From Pontixanthobacter gangjinensis (GTDB taxonomy: Bacteria > Pseudomonadota > Alphaproteobacteria > Sphingomonadales > Sphingomonadaceae): 64,000 bases of DNA. The notes beneath the pieces are model-generated. The model was not told where the DNA came from. It ran no database searches and saw only the letters and a program-made list of their open reading frames with translations. Each line of letters opens with the position of its first letter. Position 1 is the stretch's first letter. The stretch spans positions 2,071,772-2,135,771 of the forward strand of contig NZ_WTYS01000001.1 of NCBI RefSeq assembly GCF_009827545.1, given 5' to 3'. Of the stretch, positions 42,515-51,739 are shown piece by piece. Both the position numbers and the translations under genes were made by a program.

Positions 42515-44037
42515 AGCGGAATATTGTCATGCTTCTTCCACGGGTTCTCCAGATGCTTCCCGCGCAACTTCCGCAGCCCCAAAGCAATCCTCCGCCGCGT
42601 GGAATGCGGGTAGATCACATTGTCGATATAGCCGCGTTGTGCCGCCACGAACGGGTTGGCGAAGCGGTCTTCATATTCCCTGGTTTTCTCGGCGATTTCT
42701 TCGGTGGATTTGCCGCGGAAGATGATCTCTACCGCGCCCTTTGCGCCCATCACCGCGATTTCGGCGGTTGGCCATGCGAGGTTGAGGTCGCCGCGAAGGT
42801 GTTTGCTCGCCATTACGTCATACGCGCCGCCATAGGCTTTGCGGGTGATCACTGTGATTTTGGGCACGGTCGCCTCGGCATAGGCGAAAAGCAGTTTCGC
42901 GCCGTGTTTGATGATGCCGTTATGCTCCTGCGCGGTGCCGGGCAGGAAGCCGGGGACATCGACGAATGTAAGGATCGGAATGTCGAACGCGTCGCAGAAC
43001 CGCACGAACCGCGCGGCTTTCTTTGACGCATTGATATCAAGCACGCCTGCCAGCACCATAGGCTGGTTAGCGATAACACCCACGGTACGGCCCTCAATCC
43101 GGCCAAAGCCGCACAGGATGTTGCCGGCATGAGCAGGCTGGATTTCGAAGAAGTCCCCCTCGTCCAGCACTTTCGCCAGCACTTCATGCATATCGTAAGG
43201 CTGATTGGCGTTATCCGGAATCAGCGTGTCGAGGCTCATTTCCTCGCGATCAAAAGGATCGTCTGTCGGGCGTTCGGGTACTTCTTCGCGGTTTGATAGC
43301 GGCAGGAAATCAAAGAAGTCGCGCGTCGCGAGCAGCGTTTCGATGTCGTTCTCAAACGCCAGATCGGCCACGCTGGTCTTGGTCGTATGCGTAATCGCGC
43401 CGCCCAGTTCTTCCTGCGTCACGACTTCATTGGTCACCGTTTTGACCACATCGGGACCAGTTACAAACATATAAGAGCTGTCCTTCACCATGAAGATGAA
43501 GTCGGTCATCGCGGGGCTGTACACCGCGCCGCCCGCGCATGGGCCCATAATCAGGCTGATCTGCGGCACAACGCCGCTGGCCAGCACGTTGCGCTGGAAC
43601 ACATCGGCATAACCGCCAAGCGACGCGACGCCTTCCTGAATGCGCGCGCCCCCGCTGTCATTAAGACCGATTACAGGAGCGCCATTGCGCATCGCGGTTT
43701 CCATGGTCTTGCAGATTTTCTCCGCATGACGTTTGGAAAGCGATCCGCCAAAAACTGTGAAATCTTGGGAGTAAACATAGACCAGCCGGCCATTAATCGT
43801 GCCGCTGCCACATACCACACCATCACCGGGAATTTTCTGTTCCGCCATACCGAAATCGACGCAGTCATGTTCGACATACATATCGACTTCTTCAAAACTG
43901 TCTTCGTCAAGCAACACATCCAGACGCTCGCGCGCAGTCAACTTGCCCTTGGCATGCTGCGCATCAATCCGCTTTTGACCGCCGCCCATATGGGCGGCTT
44001 CACGGCGGTTTTCCATTTCGGCAATATTGGCTGACAT
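42511..44037 (-). CDS. pccB: Propionyl-CoA carboxylase beta subunit (carboxyltransferase)
   Basis: 508 residues. Takes the carboxyl group from biotin on PccA to propionyl-CoA, yielding (S)-methylmalonyl-CoA. Two crotonase-like halves with [23 protein letters not shown] and [20 protein letters not shown] in the first, and [24 protein letters not shown] and [11 protein letters not shown] in the second. Length is standard. It heads the leftward run pccB, small membrane protein, mce, hydratase, GST, mutase. Confidence 0.96.
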   Translation of the reverse strand: MSANIAEMENRREAAHMGGGQKRIDAQHAKGKLTARERLDVLLDEDSFEEVDMYVEHDCVDFGMAEQKIPGDGVVCGSGTINGRLVYVYSQDFTVFGGSLSKRHAEKICKTMETAMRNGAPVIGLNDSGGARIQEGVASLGGYADVFQRNVLASGVVPQISLIMGPCAGGAVYSPAMTDFIFMVKDSSYMFVTGPDVVKTVTNEVVTQEELGGAITHTTKTSVADLAFENDIETLLATRDFFDFLPLSNREEVPERPTDDPFDREEMSLDTLIPDNANQPYDMHEVLAKVLDEGDFFEIQPAHAGNILCGFGRIEGRTVGVIANQPMVLAGVLDINASKKAARFVRFCDAFDIPILTFVDVPGFLPGTAQEHNGIIKHGAKLLFAYAEATVPKITVITRKAYGGAYDVMASKHLRGDLNLAWPTAEIAVMGAKGAVEIIFRGKSTEEIAEKTREYEDRFANPFVAAQRGYIDNVIYPHSTRRRIALGLRKLRGKHLENPWKKHDNIPL

Positions 44038-44103
44038 TCAAAGTCCCTGTTTGTCGTGCATTCCTATGCGAACGCCTTGCCGCGCACCTGACGCACGGTC
44101 AAG

Positions 44104-44168
44104 CCAGTGCGGTTGGGCCAATGAGGTTGGGCCAGTGAGGTTGGGCCAGTGAGGTTGGGCCAGTGCGG
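44104..44168. repeat. 14-bp minisatellite, about 4.6 copies
   Basis: Consecutive 14-bp units CCAGTGAGGTTGGG begin at 44104, 44118, 44132 and 44146, with a partial fifth from 44160. Units 3 and 4 are identical; units 1 and 2 each have one change from them (C for A in unit 1, A for G in unit 2). The array ends exactly at the stop codon of the reductase gene (44169) and lies about 65 bp upstream of pccB. Confidence 0.92.
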
Positions 44169-45191
44169 TCAAACCTTCACTACACCAAGATCAATCAGGC
44201 TGCGTGCACAATCGAGCACGCTTTCTTCCTCTGATCGGGTTTTCCAGCCCAGCACTTTTTCCGCATGGCTGGCATCGGAATGGCGCACGCGGCCAAGCTC
44301 GTTTTTGACCGAGCGGAATTCCGAATTGACCAACATGAACAGGCTCGCCATCCAGCCGGGCATAGCCTTCGCCGGCACTTTGCGCGCTTCCTGCGGGGTC
44401 AGGCCGGATTGCAGGACATTAGCAAGATCGATCATTTTCATGAACTTGCCCGCTGCGATGAAGCGTTCACCGGCAATCCCGGGGGTTTCCAGACAGCGAA
44501 CATGCAAATCAGCGACATCGCGCGTATCGACCACGCCAAAACCGATATCGGGCGTACGCGGCACTTTACCGTTCAACAGCATTTGAACCGGTTGAACCGA
44601 TGGCGAGAAATCTGCGCTATCAACCGGCCCCAGCACCAGCACCGGATTTACCGAGACGAATTCGATATCACCGCCCTCGGCCGCCACCCAATCGCGCGCG
44701 GCACGTTCAGCAATGGTTTTGGACTTGGCATAGGGGGTGGTGTCCGGGTCGCTTACATCGGTCCAGTCGCTTTCGGTAACGGTGTATTCCATATCGCCTC
44801 GGCCATAGGCGACTGCCGCGATCGAGCTGGTCTGGACGAAGCGGGTAACACCTGCTGCCTTGGCAAAGCGAAGCGCGCGCAACGTGCCTTCGCGCGCCGG
44901 AACGATCATGTCGTTCTCGTCCTTCGGAGTTTGTGCGGACAGGGGTGAGGCGACATGCGCGACATGGGTGCAGCCCGCGTTGGCCTGCGCCCACCCATCA
45001 TCGCTCATCAATTCCGCCTGAAACACTTTCAGCCGCTCGCCCGGTTGGCCAAAGCGTTCAAACAGTCCCGCCTCGCTCTTCGCTTTGTCGCGAACGGTAG
45101 TGTGGATATTCCACCCCTTGGCGAGCAATTGCTTGATCAATTCCCCCGCGATGTAACCCGTTCCGCCCGTTACCAATACTGTACCAGCCAT
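44169..45191 (-). CDS. NAD(P)-dependent epimerase/reductase, extended SDR (dihydroflavonol-reductase-like)
   Basis: 340 residues. N-terminal nucleotide site VLVTGGTGYIAGELIKQLLAKG, then VAHVASPLS, VQTSSIAAVAYG and the catalytic pair in TTPYAKSKTIAE (YxxxK). The pattern is that of the DFR/cinnamoyl-CoA-reductase-like branch of extended SDRs acting on aldehydes or ketones; the substrate is unknown. The coding sequence runs into a 14-bp tandem repeat at its 3' end. Confidence 0.88.
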   Translation of the reverse strand: MAGTVLVTGGTGYIAGELIKQLLAKGWNIHTTVRDKAKSEAGLFERFGQPGERLKVFQAELMSDDGWAQANAGCTHVAHVASPLSAQTPKDENDMIVPAREGTLRALRFAKAAGVTRFVQTSSIAAVAYGRGDMEYTVTESDWTDVSDPDTTPYAKSKTIAERAARDWVAAEGGDIEFVSVNPVLVLGPVDSADFSPSVQPVQMLLNGKVPRTPDIGFGVVDTRDVADLHVRCLETPGIAGERFIAAGKFMKMIDLANVLQSGLTPQEARKVPAKAMPGWMASLFMLVNSEFRSVKNELGRVRHSDASHAEKVLGWKTRSEEESVLDCARSLIDLGVVKV

Positions 45192-45242
45192 TTATAATCT
45201 CCCTTTGGCGGGAGGCTAGCGGCAAGAGTTGCTGGCAGCAAC

Positions 45243-46589
45243 TTACTTAAGCAGCACCAGCTCTTCCGCCATGGAGGGGTGAATCGCGACGGTCGCGTCA
45301 AAGTCAGCCTTGGTAAGGCCAGCTTTTACCGCCACGGCAAAGCCTTGGAGGATTTCTGCGGATTCAGGCCCGATCATGTGAATGCCAACCACCTTGTCGG
45401 TCGCCGCATCGACAATCATCTTATAAAGGCCGCGCTCGTTCCGGCCCGCGACAACGTTTTTCATCGGGCGGAAATCGGATTGGAACACTTTTATATTGCC
45501 TAGCGCATTACGTGCCTCGCCTTCGGTCATACCAACGGCGGCAATCGGCGGATGGCTGAATACCGCGCTTGGGATGCTGTCATAGCTGACTGATTTTGGG
45601 TCATCGTTAAACACCGTGTCGGCAAAGGCCTGCCCTTCACGGATTGCGACTGGCGTCAGCTGAACCCGGTTGGTCACATCGCCCACGGCATAGATATGAT
45701 CGACGTTGGTCTTCGAAAATTCATCGACCATAATTTCGCCAATCTTGCCCTGATCTACTCCTACAGTTTCGAGGCCAAGACCCTTCACATTCGGATTGCG
45801 GCCCGTGGCGAACATAACCAGATCGACATTCATATCGTCTGCCCCGTCCAGCTCTACATGGAACGTGCCATCATCGTTTTTGGTAATGGCCTTAAACGTT
45901 GTATTGAAGTGGAACTGGATGCCCTTGGTCATGCTGATTTTCAGCAGCCGGTCGCTCAACGCGTAATCATAACCGCGCAGCAATTGATCGCTCCGGTTCA
46001 CGATACAAACTTGGCAGCCGAATTCATTGAAAATGCCGGCGAATTCATTGGCGATATAGCCGCCGCCCGCGATCATTACGCGCTTCGGCAATTGGCCAAG
46101 ATGGAACGCTTCGTTGGAGGTAATCGCGTGTTCGCTGCCTGGGAATTCTAGCCTTGCAGGCTCTGCGCCGGTTGCAATCAGGATATATTTCGCAGTGACG
46201 ACTTTCCCGCTGGCGAGCGTCAATTCGTGCGGGCCGGTTATCTCGGCGCGTTCATGGAAAATGGTGACATCATGGTTCTCAAGCGTTTCGGTATAAAGCC
46301 CGTTAAGCCGGTCGACATCGCCAAGAACCGTATCGCGCAATCGGATCCAGTCGAATTTCGGCTCTTCCAGATCCCACCCGAATTGCCTGGCATCCTCAAG
46401 GTCTTCGGCAAAATGCGCGCCGTAAACGAGCATCTTCTTGGGCACACAACCGCGAATAACGCAGGTCCCGCCGACGCGGTATTCCTCAGCCACGGCGACC
46501 TTGGCCCCGTGAGCAGAAGCCACGCGAGAAGCGCGCACGCCACCCGAGCCAGCGCCGATAGTGAAGAGGTCGAAATCGTAGTCAGCCAT
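45243..46589 (-). CDS. gor: Glutathione-disulfide reductase
   Basis: 448 residues. FAD-dependent pyridine-nucleotide disulfide oxidoreductase: FTIGAGSGGVRASRVA (FAD), redox-active GGTCVIRGCVPKKMLVY, second nucleotide site IAGGGYIANEFAGIF followed by CQVCIVNRSDQLLRGYD, and the dimer-interface HPSMAEELVLL with catalytic His. The CVIRGC active site and HPSMAEE end fit glutathione reductase. I chose ATG 46589 with GAAAGGGA upstream; the longer frame to 46637 reads into a REP-like repeat. Confidence 0.95.
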   Translation of the reverse strand: MADYDFDLFTIGAGSGGVRASRVASAHGAKVAVAEEYRVGGTCVIRGCVPKKMLVYGAHFAEDLEDARQFGWDLEEPKFDWIRLRDTVLGDVDRLNGLYTETLENHDVTIFHERAEITGPHELTLASGKVVTAKYILIATGAEPARLEFPGSEHAITSNEAFHLGQLPKRVMIAGGGYIANEFAGIFNEFGCQVCIVNRSDQLLRGYDYALSDRLLKISMTKGIQFHFNTTFKAITKNDDGTFHVELDGADDMNVDLVMFATGRNPNVKGLGLETVGVDQGKIGEIMVDEFSKTNVDHIYAVGDVTNRVQLTPVAIREGQAFADTVFNDDPKSVSYDSIPSAVFSHPPIAAVGMTEGEARNALGNIKVFQSDFRPMKNVVAGRNERGLYKMIVDAATDKVVGIHMIGPESAEILQGFAVAVKAGLTKADFDATVAIHPSMAEELVLLK

Positions 46590-46600
46590 TAAATCCCTTT

Positions 46601-46698
46601 CGTCATCCCAGCAAAGGCTGGGATCGTTCTCAATCATCTCCAGCCGGAAGGCATGTCCAGCCGGAAGGCCAACGATGCCAGCCTTCGCTAGGATGACG
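46601..46698. repeat. REP-like inverted repeat pair with an internal duplication
   Basis: Arm one (46601-46628, begins CGTCATCCCAGC) and arm two (46671-46698, ends GGATGACG) are inverted copies: 25 of 28 positions match. Between them TCCAGCCGGAAGGC occurs twice (46640 and 46655 region). It lies just upstream of gor and downstream of the GIY-YIG pseudogene. Confidence 0.88.
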
Positions 46699-46707
46699 CG
46701 AGAATTT

Positions 46708-46996
46708 TCAACTCAGTACATCGTCAAACATATCACGCCAGTCTGGGTTTTGTTCCTCAATCAGCCGTATCTTCCAGTCGCGTTTCCAAGCCCAGATATT
46801 TTTGCGCAGATTTGCATCTTCGATTGTGCCGCGATGCTCGACTAAAACTAGCCTGTCGAGATCATAGCGCCGGGTAAATGCCGAACCTTGACCCGGCCTA
46901 TGTTCGGTATATTCGTGCGGCGATGTCAGAAGTTACACCAGTGGAGAGAACTCCGCGAGTTTTGTTGGTGAGGATGTAATTCCAACCGAAATTCAT
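46708..46996 (-). pseudogene. GIY-YIG nuclease-like gene, frameshifted
   Basis: From ATG 46996 the frame reads MNFGWNYILTNKTRGVLSTG then VTSDIAARIYRT and stops. In the next frame it continues EHRPGQGSAFTRRYDLDRLV and ends EEQNPDWRDMFDDVLS at 46708, the typical end of the short GIY-YIG proteins (COG2827/YhbQ-like). One extra base (GG at 46906-46907) explains the shift. The expected second motif Tyr (TLYxGVT) reads VLSTGVT, so even without the shift a key residue is changed. Probably non-functional and flanked by REP-like repeats. Confidence 0.85.
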
Positions 46997-47024
46997 ACCA
47001 TGACCGCCCTAACTCATTGCCTTA

Positions 47025-47043
47025 ACGAAGGCTGGGATGAAGA
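47025..47043. repeat. Single REP-like arm
   Basis: ACGAAGGCTGGGATGAAGA matches the right half of the repeat family at 46601-46628. It lies between the GIY-YIG pseudogene and pgi, so the pseudogene has repeat arms on both sides. Confidence 0.65.
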
Positions 47044-47062
47044 TCAGAGGCTAAAACTCGGC

Positions 47063-48616
47063 TTAGCTTAGCCCCGCCGCCGCCAGCAAAGCCTCAGTAC
47101 TCGCATCAAAGCTTTGCCCGCCAGCATCAATGCTATTGGCCATTTGCTTGCCCAGCTCGACGCCGAACTGGTCGAACGGATTAATCCCCATCAGCACCGC
47201 ATTGGCAAATGTCCGGTGCTCGTGAAACGCGATCAGCGCGCCCAATGTCGCAGCATCCAGATCGTCGCACAGCATTGTTGCGCTTGGGCGGTCACCTTCG
47301 AAATTGCGCGCTCCGTCCTCGCTTGCCTGCCCCGCCATCAGTGCCGCGCCTTGGGCAAAGCAATTGGTCAGCAATATCCGGTGATGCGCAGGATCAAGAT
47401 CATCGCCCGGCGCAATGCTGGCGATGAAATCAACCGGAATCAGATGCGTGCCCTGATGCAGCAATTGGAACACAGCATGTTGCGCGTCAGTGCCCACCCC
47501 GCCCCAGGTGATCGGCGCGGTCGGGCCATCGACCCGCTCTCCGGCGGAGGTCACGCTCTTGCCGTTGCTCTCCATCTCCAATTGCTGAAGGTAATCGGGA
47601 AACAAGCCTAGCCGCTCGTCATAGGCGAACACCGCGCGCGTCTGGCATCCACGAAGCCGCGTGTAATATTGGTCGGCAAAGGCGGCGCGCAGCGGTAAAT
47701 TTTCGCGGCCTTCGGTGCTTTGGAAATGCAGATCAACCGCCCTTGCACCAGCAAGGAATTGCGCGAATTCGTCCCAACCCACTGCCAGCGCGACCGGAAA
47801 GCCGATGCTGGACCACAGCGAATATCGCCCGCCAACAGTCTCGCTAAACGGCAGAACGCGTGTTTCATCCACGCCCCATTCAACCGCCGCTTCAGGATTG
47901 GCGGTCAGCGCGACCACGCGGCCATAAGTATCATCGACCCCGCCCTCGCCCAGCCATTTGAGCGCGCTGGCGGCGTTGGTCATGGTTTCGATTGTGGTGA
48001 AAGTTTTGGAGGCAATTGCGACCATTGTAGTGGCCGGATCGCAGGCGGCGAAGGCCTGCTCCAGCGCAACCCCGTCAATATTCGATACGACATGCACATC
48101 GACCAACGCCAAATCGCGAGTCAGCGCGTCAATCGCCAAAGCTGGCCCGAGCGCGCTGCCGCCGATGCCGATATGGATCAGATGTTTGACCGGTCCCAAT
48201 GCGCCTTCGTGAATCGCTTCAACCAGCATCTTCATCCGCAAATGCAACGCCTCGGCCTCTTCGACATAGGCCTCGTTCCCGACCCCGCGCTGCGCGGTAT
48301 GCGTTGCGGCGCGGCCTTCGGTGTTGTTCACCTTCTCGCCGTCAAACATCGCATCGCGGTTGCCGGTAAAATCCCGGGCGTGGGCGAGTTTTTCGAAGCC
48401 GCTCATCAGCGCATCATCCAGATGGGTTTTGGACCAGTCGAACAGGACACCGCTTGTTGCATCGCCGCCAAGCGCCTTGACCATATCATCAGCCACTTCC
48501 CACTCGATCCGGCCAGACAACGCAGCGATCCGCGCATCGTCCTCGAACAGATCGTTCAAATTACGCTGGGGCAGCGCTTCTAATTCTTTCCAAATGGCCC
48601 GAACCGCGTCGCTCAT
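47063..48616 (-). CDS. pgi: Glucose-6-phosphate isomerase
   Basis: 517 residues. Interconverts glucose-6-phosphate and fructose-6-phosphate. Family signatures: HIGIGGSALGPALAIDAL, VAIASKTFTTIETMTNA, GGRYSLWSSIGFPVALAVG and, near the end, LMGINPFDQFGVELGKQMA. The frame is open to 48877, but ATG 48616 (MSDAVRAIWKELEALPQ) has GGAAGGA upstream and begins the family-like sequence; the extra 87 residues overlap lepB on the other strand. Confidence 0.96.
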   Translation of the reverse strand: MSDAVRAIWKELEALPQRNLNDLFEDDARIAALSGRIEWEVADDMVKALGGDATSGVLFDWSKTHLDDALMSGFEKLAHARDFTGNRDAMFDGEKVNNTEGRAATHTAQRGVGNEAYVEEAEALHLRMKMLVEAIHEGALGPVKHLIHIGIGGSALGPALAIDALTRDLALVDVHVVSNIDGVALEQAFAACDPATTMVAIASKTFTTIETMTNAASALKWLGEGGVDDTYGRVVALTANPEAAVEWGVDETRVLPFSETVGGRYSLWSSIGFPVALAVGWDEFAQFLAGARAVDLHFQSTEGRENLPLRAAFADQYYTRLRGCQTRAVFAYDERLGLFPDYLQQLEMESNGKSVTSAGERVDGPTAPITWGGVGTDAQHAVFQLLHQGTHLIPVDFIASIAPGDDLDPAHHRILLTNCFAQGAALMAGQASEDGARNFEGDRPSATMLCDDLDAATLGALIAFHEHRTFANAVLMGINPFDQFGVELGKQMANSIDAGGQSFDASTEALLAAAGLS

Positions 48617-48776
48617 GCAAAAATCCTTCCTACAGGGGGCTTCAACGAGTAGGGACTGGCGCGATGATTTGGAACCCATTGAAAAGCCGCGGATACGAAT
48701 TTCTGGCGTATAGGAATTTTGCAATCCGGTTGAATGGCGACCGCTCCCACCTTCTGCAAGAAAGCAGCCGAATAGC

Positions 48777-49616
48777 ATGAATGAAATTACCGAGCCTACG
48801 GTGACTACCGACGGTGAAACTCCCAACCCAGAAAAACCCGCGAAGAAGGAAGACAGCTTCATCGTCTTTCTGATCAAGCTAGTGTTTATTGTCCTCGTTT
48901 TCCGTAGCTTTATCTATTCGCCGTTCAGCATTCCAAGCGAGAGTATGTTGCCGCAATTGGCGAATGGCGATCATCTGCTCGCGTCCAAATGGGCCTATGG
49001 CTATTCCAAATATTCGCTGCCGGGCGAAGTTCCGCTGATCCCCGGCCGGGTTTTCGCAAGCCTGCCAGAACGCGGCGACATTGTGATCTTCAAACATCCG
49101 GTCGACGGCACCGATTACATCAAACGCGCTATTGGGCTGCCCGGCGACACCATCGAAATGCAGCAGGGCCAGATCATCCTGAACGGCACGCCCGTACCCA
49201 AGCAAAGAATCGCGAATTTCGAAAACGCGCTGTCTCCCAACACCCTGTGCCACCCGCTGGCGGAAACCGTCAGCAAGCCCGATGGCACGATGGTCTGCAG
49301 CTATGTGCAGTTCAAAGAAACCCTGCCTTCAGGCGAAAGCTACAACGTGCTCGATTTCGGCGCGATGGAGAAGGACAATTTCGGCCCCATTATCGTGCCA
49401 GAAGGCAAGATCTTCGTAATGGGTGACAATCGCGACAATTCGCAGGACAGCCGCTTCCCAGCGACACCCGGCGGCGGCGTTGGCCTTGTCCCACAGGAAT
49501 TGCTGGTTGCGCGCGCATCTGTGATCATGTGGTCCACTGATGGCGGCGCGGAATGGATAAAGCCGTGGACGTGGTTTACCGCATTGCGCGGCGACCGGAT
49601 CGGCAACGGCCTATGA
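48777..49616 (+). CDS. lepB: Signal peptidase I
   Basis: 279 residues. Removes signal peptides from exported proteins at the periplasmic face of the inner membrane. One membrane helix (28-46) is followed by the catalytic Ser56 in SIPSESMLPQL and Lys116 in DYIKRAIGLPGD; the late box MGDNRDNSQDSR is present. The charged N-terminal 26 residues are cytoplasmic. Its stop overlaps the rnc start (ATGA, 49613-49616): lepB-rnc-era operon. Confidence 0.96.
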   Translation: MNEITEPTVTTDGETPNPEKPAKKEDSFIVFLIKLVFIVLVFRSFIYSPFSIPSESMLPQLANGDHLLASKWAYGYSKYSLPGEVPLIPGRVFASLPERGDIVIFKHPVDGTDYIKRAIGLPGDTIEMQQGQIILNGTPVPKQRIANFENALSPNTLCHPLAETVSKPDGTMVCSYVQFKETLPSGESYNVLDFGAMEKDNFGPIIVPEGKIFVMGDNRDNSQDSRFPATPGGGVGLVPQELLVARASVIMWSTDGGAEWIKPWTWFTALRGDRIGNGL

Positions 49617-50296
49617 ACCAGAAACCGACTGAATTGGAAGGAGCCACGCGTGATTGGCTGGAAGCGCATGGCTTTGTCATTAAGGACCAGGCGCTATGGG
49701 TCGAAGCGCTAACGCACGGTAGCACAGGCGAAGCTCGCGATTACCAGCGGCTCGAATTTCTCGGCGACCGCGTGTTGGGCCTGACCATCGCTGACCTGAT
49801 GTTCCAGCAAAGCCGCGGTGCCGAAGGCGCATTGGCGCAGCGTCTGAATGCTCTGGTCAGCAAAGCGGCCTGCGCTCAGGCCGCGCGCGATATCGGCGCG
49901 TCGAAACATATTCGCTTGGGCAAGCAAGCACGCGATGATGGCGCGGCCACCAGCGACAATGTCTTGGGTGATATTATGGAATCGCTGCTCGGCGCGGCGT
50001 TTCTTGACAATGGGTTTGACGCAACCAAGGCGCTCATCCGGCAATTGTGGAAATCGCAAGTCGAAGGTACCGCTGGCACCGCCAAACATCCCAAAAGCGC
50101 GCTGCAGGAATGGGCCGCGGGCAACAAACGCCGCCCACCCGAATATGAGTTGGTCAGCCGTTCCGGCCCCGATCACAAAGCAAATTTCACCGTTCGCGTA
50201 TCCGTCCAGAATGTGGGCGAAGCCGAGGGTAACGCCTCAAGCAAGCAGGAAGCGGAAACCGCTGCTGCGCAAAATTTTATGGAGACATTCGGTTGA
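49613..50296 (+). CDS. rnc: Ribonuclease III
   Basis: 227 residues from ATG 49613. Endonuclease for double-stranded RNA in rRNA processing and regulation. The signature is YQRLEFLGDRVLGL with the metal-binding acids; the second acidic site is NVLGDIMESLLGAAFLDNGF, and a dsRNA-binding domain closes the protein (KSALQEWAAGNKRRPPEY). The longer frame from 49553 only overlaps lepB. The end overlaps era as TTGA. Confidence 0.97.
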   Translation: MNQKPTELEGATRDWLEAHGFVIKDQALWVEALTHGSTGEARDYQRLEFLGDRVLGLTIADLMFQQSRGAEGALAQRLNALVSKAACAQAARDIGASKHIRLGKQARDDGAATSDNVLGDIMESLLGAAFLDNGFDATKALIRQLWKSQVEGTAGTAKHPKSALQEWAAGNKRRPPEYELVSRSGPDHKANFTVRVSVQNVGEAEGNASSKQEAETAAAQNFMETFG

Positions 50297-51222
50297 CCGA
50301 AAATACTAATTCCCAATCCGGCCCCCAAACAGACACGCAGTGCGGCGTAGTTGCCGTGATCGGTGCGCCAAATGCTGGCAAGAGCACGCTGGTCAATAAT
50401 CTGGTCGGACAAAAAGTCGCGATTACCAGTGCCAAGGCGCAGACCACCCGCGCCCGCCTGATGGGTATCGCGCTGCATGACACGGTGCAGATTATCCTCG
50501 TCGACACGCCCGGCATCTTCGCTCCCAAACGCCGGCTCGACCGCGCAATGGTCAGCGCAGCATGGGAAGGCGCGGAGCAAGCCGACGCGATTGTCCTGCT
50601 GGTCGATCCGCTGAAGCAGCGCCGTCATGAAATGATCCCGTTGGTGGAGGCGCTGGCCAACCGGCCCGAACGCAAGATCCTCGTGCTCAACAAGGTCGAC
50701 AAGGCGGTAAAAGAACCCCTGCTCGCGCTGGCCGAGGAATTGACCAATATGGTCCCGTTCGAAGAAGTGTTCTTCGTTTCTGCGTTGACGGGTGACGGAA
50801 TACCCGAACTTAAAGACCATCTGGCAGGGCTGATGCCCAAGGGGATATGGCATTATCCCGAAGACCAGGTCAGTGACGCCAGCGAACGCTTGCTCGCCGC
50901 AGAAATAACCCGCGAACAATTGTACAAACAACTGCACGAAGAGCTGCCCTATGACAGCGCTGTGCGCCCCGAAAGCTATACGCAGAAGAAAGACGGCAGC
51001 GTCGAGGTACGCCAGCAAATCGTGGTCGGCCGCGACAGCCAGAAACCGATTGTGCTCGGCAAAGGCGGATCGATGATCAAATCAATCGGCGAAGCGGCGC
51101 GCAAGGAATTGTCCGAAGTTTTGGGCCAGAAAGTCCATCTGTTCCTTCACGTGAAGGTCGATGAAAACTGGGCTGACGATAAAGAGATATTCGAAGAAAT
51201 GGGGCTGGATTTCGGGAAGTAA
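50293..51222 (+). CDS. era: Ribosome-assembly GTPase Era
   Basis: 309 residues. Binds 16S rRNA during 30S maturation. G1 box GAPNAGKS at 24-31, switch region TTRARLMGI, G3 DTPGIF, G4 NKVD, then a C-terminal KH domain (VGRDSQKPIVLGKGGSMIKSIGEAARKEL). It starts with TTG 50293 inside the rnc stop (TTGA), completing the lepB-rnc-era operon. No clear terminator follows; only a weak 5-bp stem lies at 51223-51255. Confidence 0.96.
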   Translation: MTENTNSQSGPQTDTQCGVVAVIGAPNAGKSTLVNNLVGQKVAITSAKAQTTRARLMGIALHDTVQIILVDTPGIFAPKRRLDRAMVSAAWEGAEQADAIVLLVDPLKQRRHEMIPLVEALANRPERKILVLNKVDKAVKEPLLALAEELTNMVPFEEVFFVSALTGDGIPELKDHLAGLMPKGIWHYPEDQVSDASERLLAAEITREQLYKQLHEELPYDSAVRPESYTQKKDGSVEVRQQIVVGRDSQKPIVLGKGGSMIKSIGEAARKELSEVLGQKVHLFLHVKVDENWADDKEIFEEMGLDFGK

Positions 51223-51282
51223 GGCTTAGATATTCCCTAGTTTGCGAAGCCAAAATGGGGAGGGTTTCCATTAATCAGGATT

Positions 51283-51468
51283 TTACCGTTTCTTAGCCAC
51301 TGCCACCTTGTTCTTCTTCGCAAAATCCTTGGTCGATTCTTCGCTGCGGCCTAGTGATTTGGCGATGGCTTTCAGGCCGTGGCCTTTGCTGGCGAGCAGG
51401 CGTAATTTACCTGCCTCCTCGGCGTTCCACGGTTGTTTGTGGCGTTCGAAATGGTCGCGTTTGTTCAT
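51283..51468 (-). CDS. Small basic Myb/SANT-like protein
   Basis: 61 residues. PWNAEEAGKLRLLASKGHGLKAIAKSLGRSEESTKDFAKKN has the spacing of a SANT/Myb or helix-turn-helix domain (Trp followed by acidic residues, then a Ser/Gly-rich turn), with basic tails at both ends. It may bind DNA. It also resembles the first half of GcrA-like proteins, but too little sequence is present to say so. It stands alone, opposite to era. Confidence 0.68.
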   Translation of the reverse strand: MNKRDHFERHKQPWNAEEAGKLRLLASKGHGLKAIAKSLGRSEESTKDFAKKNKVAVAKKR

Positions 51469-51489
51469 TTTTCGTGATCCTTATTCCGC

Positions 51490-51516
51490 CGTCATCCCAG
51501 CGCAGGCTGTTATCGT
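51490..51516. repeat. Single REP-like arm
   Basis: CGTCATCCCAGCGCAGGCTG at 51490-51509 followed by TTATCGTT matches arm one at 46601-46628 with few changes. No inverted partner lies nearby, so this is a solitary or decayed copy. Confidence 0.75.
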
Positions 51517-51739
51517 TACCGGATTGGCGCGATATTGAAAGCGATGCCAAGAAACGCTCGGATGACGAATTGAGGCATTGGAGTGCGCGTTTTCCTACAG
51601 CACACCAATTCGCTAAGCCCTCAGTCGCTCTTTCAAATCGTCGGTTTACATGCGGGCATTTGCGGAACCCGAGCAAATGTGTAACCCGCTTCCCAACACA
51701 GAAAACACGTGTTTTTAGATGCTTACAGAAGGTGTGTTA

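Noticed and set aside
48617-48877. 87-residue N-terminal extension of Pgi
   Set aside because: It overlaps the divergent lepB promoter and start; ATG 48616 has a good Shine-Dalgarno and gives the family length.
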